A stretch of 13,727 nt of DNA from CAZZCN01 sp964652975. GTDB lineage: Bacteria > Bacillota > Clostridia > Saccharofermentanales > UBA5734. Positions 13,147 through 13,727 of the stretch are shown here, piece after piece. Below the pieces are notes generated by a model. The model made no database searches, was not told the origin of the DNA, and was given only the letters and a program-made list of their open reading frames with translations. Position 1 is the first letter of the stretch, and each line of letters begins with the position of its first letter. The stretch lies in the NCBI GenBank assembly GCA_964652975.1, contig CAZZCN010000074.1:1-13727 (forward strand), given 5' to 3'. The position numbers and the translations under genes were made by a program.

Positions 13147-13398
13147 ATGACTAGCGGGCGTGAAAAAAGAGTGGGTCGGAGGCGCTTTGGGGAGGTAACT
13201 CTGCAACACGTAAGTGGAATCACGGAGCGTCTTGAGGAGGCGTACCCGGGAGAGGCTGATGGGGTGCAAATTCTCGATACCGCTTCAGGCAATCAGACCG
13301 TGTGCAACATCGACAATTCTGACCCCGGTGCTTCCACTGCTGAGGTTGCTACTTCCGAACTTGCGCGACTGATTGAGGCTCGCCGACTTGGGGCATAA
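13147..13398 (+). CDS. small orphan protein, 83 residues
   Basis: Unrecognised. It starts MTSGREKRVGRRRFGEV, a basic patch, and continues as an acidic protein with one cysteine and a probable C-terminal helix (EVATSELARLIEARRLG). There is no export signal or TM segment. ATG 13147 is chosen because AGGAGGTG lies six bases upstream; the in-frame GTG at 13138 lies inside that site. The gene is clearly GC-richer than the preceding 9.7 kb and forms a complete unit with its own promoter, leader hairpin and terminator, inserted between the cohesin gene and pgk. In layout it matches the 91-residue gene at 180, though the sequences do not align convincingly by eye. Function unknown. Confidence 0.72.
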   Translation: MTSGREKRVGRRRFGEVTLQHVSGITERLEEAYPGEADGVQILDTASGNQTVCNIDNSDPGASTAEVATSELARLIEARRLGA

Positions 13399-13429
13399 AA
13401 GAGTGCTCTAATCATTACCACCTCTGCCG

Positions 13430-13466
13430 CCGCATTGAACAGTTATCTGTCTTTGCGGTTTTTTTT
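13430..13466 (+). terminator. intrinsic terminator after the 83-residue gene
   Basis: CCGCA (13430-13434) pairs with TGCGG (13454-13458), and an inner ACAG/CTGT stem (13439-13442 with 13447-13450) caps it. Eight T follow. The internal loop makes it a little less regular than the other terminators here. Confidence 0.82.
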
Positions 13467-13481
13467 ATATATAAAGTCCTG

Positions 13482-13487
13482 TATAAT
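13482..13487 (+). promoter_or_regulatory. -10 element of the pgk promoter
   Basis: A perfect TATAAT preceded directly by TG. At -35 spacing there is only the T-run of the preceding terminator. A second option, TATATT (13493-13498), would leave only nine bases to the ATG at 13508. Confidence 0.5.
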
Positions 13488-13507
13488 CTGGCTATATTTT
13501 TGATGGT

Positions 13508-13727
13508 ATGAAATTTGAGTTATTAAAAAGTGTCTCTATAGCCGTTGGGACACGCATTCTTGTTCGTATAGATTCGGATATCGACATTGTTCGTGGCAAG
13601 ATCGCGCCGGAATCTGCATATCGTTTGGATTGTGCGGTTCCGACGCTGAAATTTTTACTTAAGAAAAAGGCTGTGGTGACCGTGATGGGGCATCGCGGGC
13701 GGCCAGCTGGGAAAAAAGTTGCAGCAC
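13508..13727 (+). CDS. pgk: phosphoglycerate kinase, N-terminal part (cut by window edge)
   Basis: The first 73 residues are visible. The enzyme transfers phosphate from 1,3-bisphosphoglycerate to ADP, making ATP in the step after GAPDH. The N-terminal substrate domain is recognisable: GTRILVRIDSDID in place of the usual VLVRVDFNVP, YRLDCAVPTLKFLL in place of RIxAxLPTIxxLL, and VTVMGHRGRPAG in place of SHLGRPKG. The conserved Arg residues and GRP are kept, but the substrate-contact Asn of DFN is replaced by Asp (DSD), a variation I recall from divergent CPR-type enzymes. No SD is visible. The gene has its own promoter, separated from gap by the dockerin/cohesin genes and the orphan unit. Base composition is intermediate between the two regimes. 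Confidence 0.87.
   Translation, partial: MKFELLKSVSIAVGTRILVRIDSDIDIVRGKIAPESAYRLDCAVPTLKFLLKKKAVVTVMGHRGRPAGKKVAA

Overview
The window looks like part of a small, AT-rich genome of the Patescibacteria/CPR type. This is inference from style: compact SD-poor genes, many signal-anchored beta-sandwich surface proteins, dockerin and cohesin modules, and a divergent phosphoglycerate kinase near glyceraldehyde-3-phosphate dehydrogenase. No 16S rRNA or other marker is present to settle it. TAA, TAG and TGA all end convincing genes, so the standard bacterial code applies.

Two kinds of DNA alternate. (1) The left flank (about 1-3365) and a small island at 13081-13466 are visibly GC-richer. They hold single-gene units with sigma70-like promoters, a stem-loop at the predicted transcript 5' end, a purine-rich ribosome binding site and usually a strong intrinsic terminator. 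Their genes are a 91-residue orphan, a minus-strand TPR/coiled-coil exported protein, an Asp/Val-rich lipoprotein with Cys-rich repeats, and an 83-residue orphan. (2) The core (about 3370-13035) is AT-rich. Its genes mostly lack a Shine-Dalgarno and several appear to start almost at the 5' end of the transcript.

Core layout: a three-gene surface operon (3429-6063: beta-sandwich membrane protein, small single-TM protein, likely abundant anchored surface protein), closed by a double hairpin terminator whose loop may carry the promoter of the next gene. Then comes a membrane-anchored unknown (6134-7105) that overlaps, tail to tail, a signal peptidase I gene (7041-7604, minus). A short divergent promoter region leads to a two-TM protein (7636-7989), a 45-residue lipoprotein (8039-8176) and GAPDH (8187-9203). 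The most striking unit follows: a secreted dockerin-type protein (9252-9887) separated by one base from a 1048-residue membrane protein with a cohesin-like N-terminal domain (9889-13035). The pair looks like a self-contained cell-surface tethering module lying between the two glycolytic genes gap and pgk. The pgk gene is cut by the right edge.

Most of the coding capacity is for exported or envelope proteins, and signal peptidase I is in the same neighbourhood, so the region reads as a cell-surface locus with two lower-glycolysis genes embedded in it. No tRNA, rRNA, CRISPR array, insertion sequence or attachment site was seen, and no gene-free stretch exceeds about 180 bases.
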